DNA of 53,611 bases, from contig NZ_BMNR01000012.1 of NCBI RefSeq assembly GCF_014646655.1, positions 1 to 53,611 of the forward strand. Reading direction: 5' to 3'. This document shows positions 53,066 to 53,611 of this stretch, in pieces. Source of the DNA: Yeosuana aromativorans (GTDB lineage: Bacteria; Bacteroidota; Bacteroidia; Flavobacteriales; Flavobacteriaceae). A program made the translations under genes and the position numbers. The notes below the pieces were generated by a model. The model was not told where the DNA came from, did not search any database, and saw only the letters and a program-made list of their open reading frames with translations. Numbering within the stretch: position 1 is the first letter of the stretch; every line of letters begins with the position of its first letter.

Positions 53066-53096
53066 CAAATGTATCCATTTTTTGGTTAATCACCAA
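53066..53096 (-). promoter_or_regulatory. Promoter of the satD-DUF3307 operon
   Basis: Minus strand TTG (plus-strand CAA 53094-53096), 20 nt, then TACATTTG (plus-strand CAAATGTA 53066-53073) fits the Bacteroidota consensus, 18 nt before the ATG at 53047. Confidence 0.6.
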
Positions 53097-53099
53097 ATA

Positions 53100-53163
53100 T
53101 ATTAGTTAAAAGGCTAATAATATAAAATATTAGTTTAAAAGCTAATAATATAAAATATTAGTT
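53100..53163. repeat. 28-bp tandem repeat next to the satD promoter
   Basis: Two full units (53100-53127, 53128-53155) and a third start (53156-53163), each TATTAGTT ... CTAATAATATAAAA, differ at only a few positions. Inside each unit TATTAG and CTAATA form an inverted repeat. The array begins 3 bp upstream of the -33 element of satD, so it is probably a multi-site operator; the SatD helix-turn-helix is a candidate ligand. Confidence 0.6.
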
Positions 53164-53203
53164 ATATGAATGATATTTATCTTTATCTTAAAATGCAATC
53201 ATA

Positions 53204-53217
53204 TTAGTTGCAACTAA
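53204..53217. promoter_or_regulatory. 14-bp palindrome upstream of the TMEM175 gene
   Basis: TTAGTTGCAACTAA is perfectly self-complementary and lies about 75 bp upstream of the TMEM175 start. Its TTAG/CTAA ends resemble those of the nearby 28-bp repeats. It looks like a MarR-type or similar dimer site; the binder is unknown. Confidence 0.45.
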
Positions 53218-53292
53218 ATATATGTATATTATTTATTGCTGATAATTTGTATTTTGTGTACTCAAAAATATCAATGATAAAAAAATAATATA

Positions 53293-53520
53293 ATGACAAA
53301 AGGACGACTTGAAGCCTTTACGGATGGGGTTTTGGCAATTATCATCACCATTATGGTATTGGAATTAAAGGTGCCTCATGATGGAGGCGCTTTTGAAGAT
53401 TTAAAACCGCTGTTGCCAGTTTTTGTAAGTTATGTGCTGAGTTTTGTTTATTTGGCCATTTACTGGAACAATCATCACCATATGATGCATACCGTAAAGC
53501 ATGTTAATGACCCGTCCTGA
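53293..53520 (+). pseudogene. TMEM175-type potassium channel gene, interrupted by an insertion sequence
   Basis: The reading frame opens MTKGRLEAFTDGVLAIIITI and continues through VPHDGGAFEDLKPLLPVFVSYVLSFVYLAIYWNNHHHMMHTVKHVN, which is the first half of a bacterial TMEM175 (DUF1211) subunit with its F-S/T-D-G-V/A motif. About 72 residues in, at Asn, the frame meets the left end of an insertion sequence and stops at TGA 53520. Family members are about 190 residues with six helices; here only about two remain. The rest may lie beyond the insertion, outside the window. Confidence 0.85.
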
Positions 53521-53611
53521 AATAAGGCTACATAATTTTAAACATTATGTACAAAAATGACAAAGTAATCAGACGGTATTCAGAACCTTTTAAACTGAAA
53601 ATTCTGGACGA
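53508..53611 (+). mobile_element. Left end of an insertion sequence (IS3-like)
   Basis: The left end is placed at TG 53508 because the TMEM175 frame loses family similarity there. The end reads TGACCCGTCCTGAAATAAGG, typical of an IS inverted repeat starting in TG. A transposase reading frame opens 39 nt inside. The right end and target duplication are beyond the window. Confidence 0.75.
53547..53611 (+). CDS. Transposase OrfA-like protein, N-terminus (partial)
   Basis: ATG 53547 opens MYKNDKVIRRYSEPFKLKIL and continues to the window edge. The R-x-Y-S-x-x-F-K-x-K-I-L pattern is the start of the HTH domain of IS3-family orfA transposases, and this exact type of N-terminus is frequent in Bacteroidota. 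OrfA binds the IS ends; OrfB with the DDE catalytic residues would follow. Confidence 0.8.
   Translation, partial: MYKNDKVIRRYSEPFKLKILD

Noticed and set aside
1-53611. CRISPR array or rRNA operon
   Set aside because: No regular spacer-repeat pattern and no rRNA-like conserved segments were seen; the 28-bp tandem repeats at 53.1 kb have no spacers.

Overview
The window looks like a chromosomal piece of a marine-type member of the Flavobacteriaceae (Bacteroidota). The reasons are low GC, promoters of the Bacteroidota type (TTG, about 19 nt, TAnnTTTG), few Shine-Dalgarno sequences, and many family-typical proteins (DUF4290, DUF2911, Lacal_2735, PIG-L/symporter pairs, a ResB-ResC fusion). No rRNA or CRISPR array was seen; there is one tRNA.

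Region by region. 1-1,940 is the edge of a more GC-rich mobile element: the start of a CHC2-type primase, an iteron-like repeat cluster, a VapE-type P-loop protein and an excisionase-like helix-turn-helix protein. 2,345-5,267 is a nitric oxide detoxification operon (quinol NO reductase, cupin, 2Fe-2S ferredoxin) with a strong palindromic operator, followed by a ClC chloride channel. A tRNA-Met lies at 7.6 kb. 7.8-16.1 kb is mostly housekeeping (START-like protein, class IV aminotransferase, YqgE, HU, Fmt, RecQ, DUF493, DUF4290, MurA). 16.1-21.2 kb holds a serine hydrolase, an acyltransferase, an ankyrin lipoprotein and an AraC-TolB-TPR regulator.

21.3-35.3 kb is the most distinctive part: two head-to-tail minus-strand operons encoding four photolyase/cryptochrome proteins (class I CPD type, a divergent type with altered tryptophans, an FeS-BCP/6-4 type, and DASH) together with FolE, TspO, glutathione peroxidase, short-chain dehydrogenases, a flavin reductase, a UbiB-type kinase, DUF2256, TIGR03643, SRPBCC and a TetR-like regulator. 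Both operons start with nearly the same 30-bp palindrome over the promoter, which suggests one regulon for light or photo-oxidative damage. The TetR-like protein, encoded first in operon 1, is the obvious local candidate regulator.

35.5-53.0 kb contains DUF2911, an XRE/membrane protein pair, a sugar-related operon (Gfo/Idh, sodium symporter, a 36-residue membrane protein, PIG-L deacetylase), CorA, MscS, Maf, a UbiA prenyltransferase, KdsC-like and DUF2520 proteins, a truncated globin, the CcsBA fusion, a DM13 lipoprotein, and a DUF3307/SatD pair with tandem repeats upstream. At the right edge a TMEM175-type channel gene is cut by an insertion sequence whose transposase begins before the window ends.
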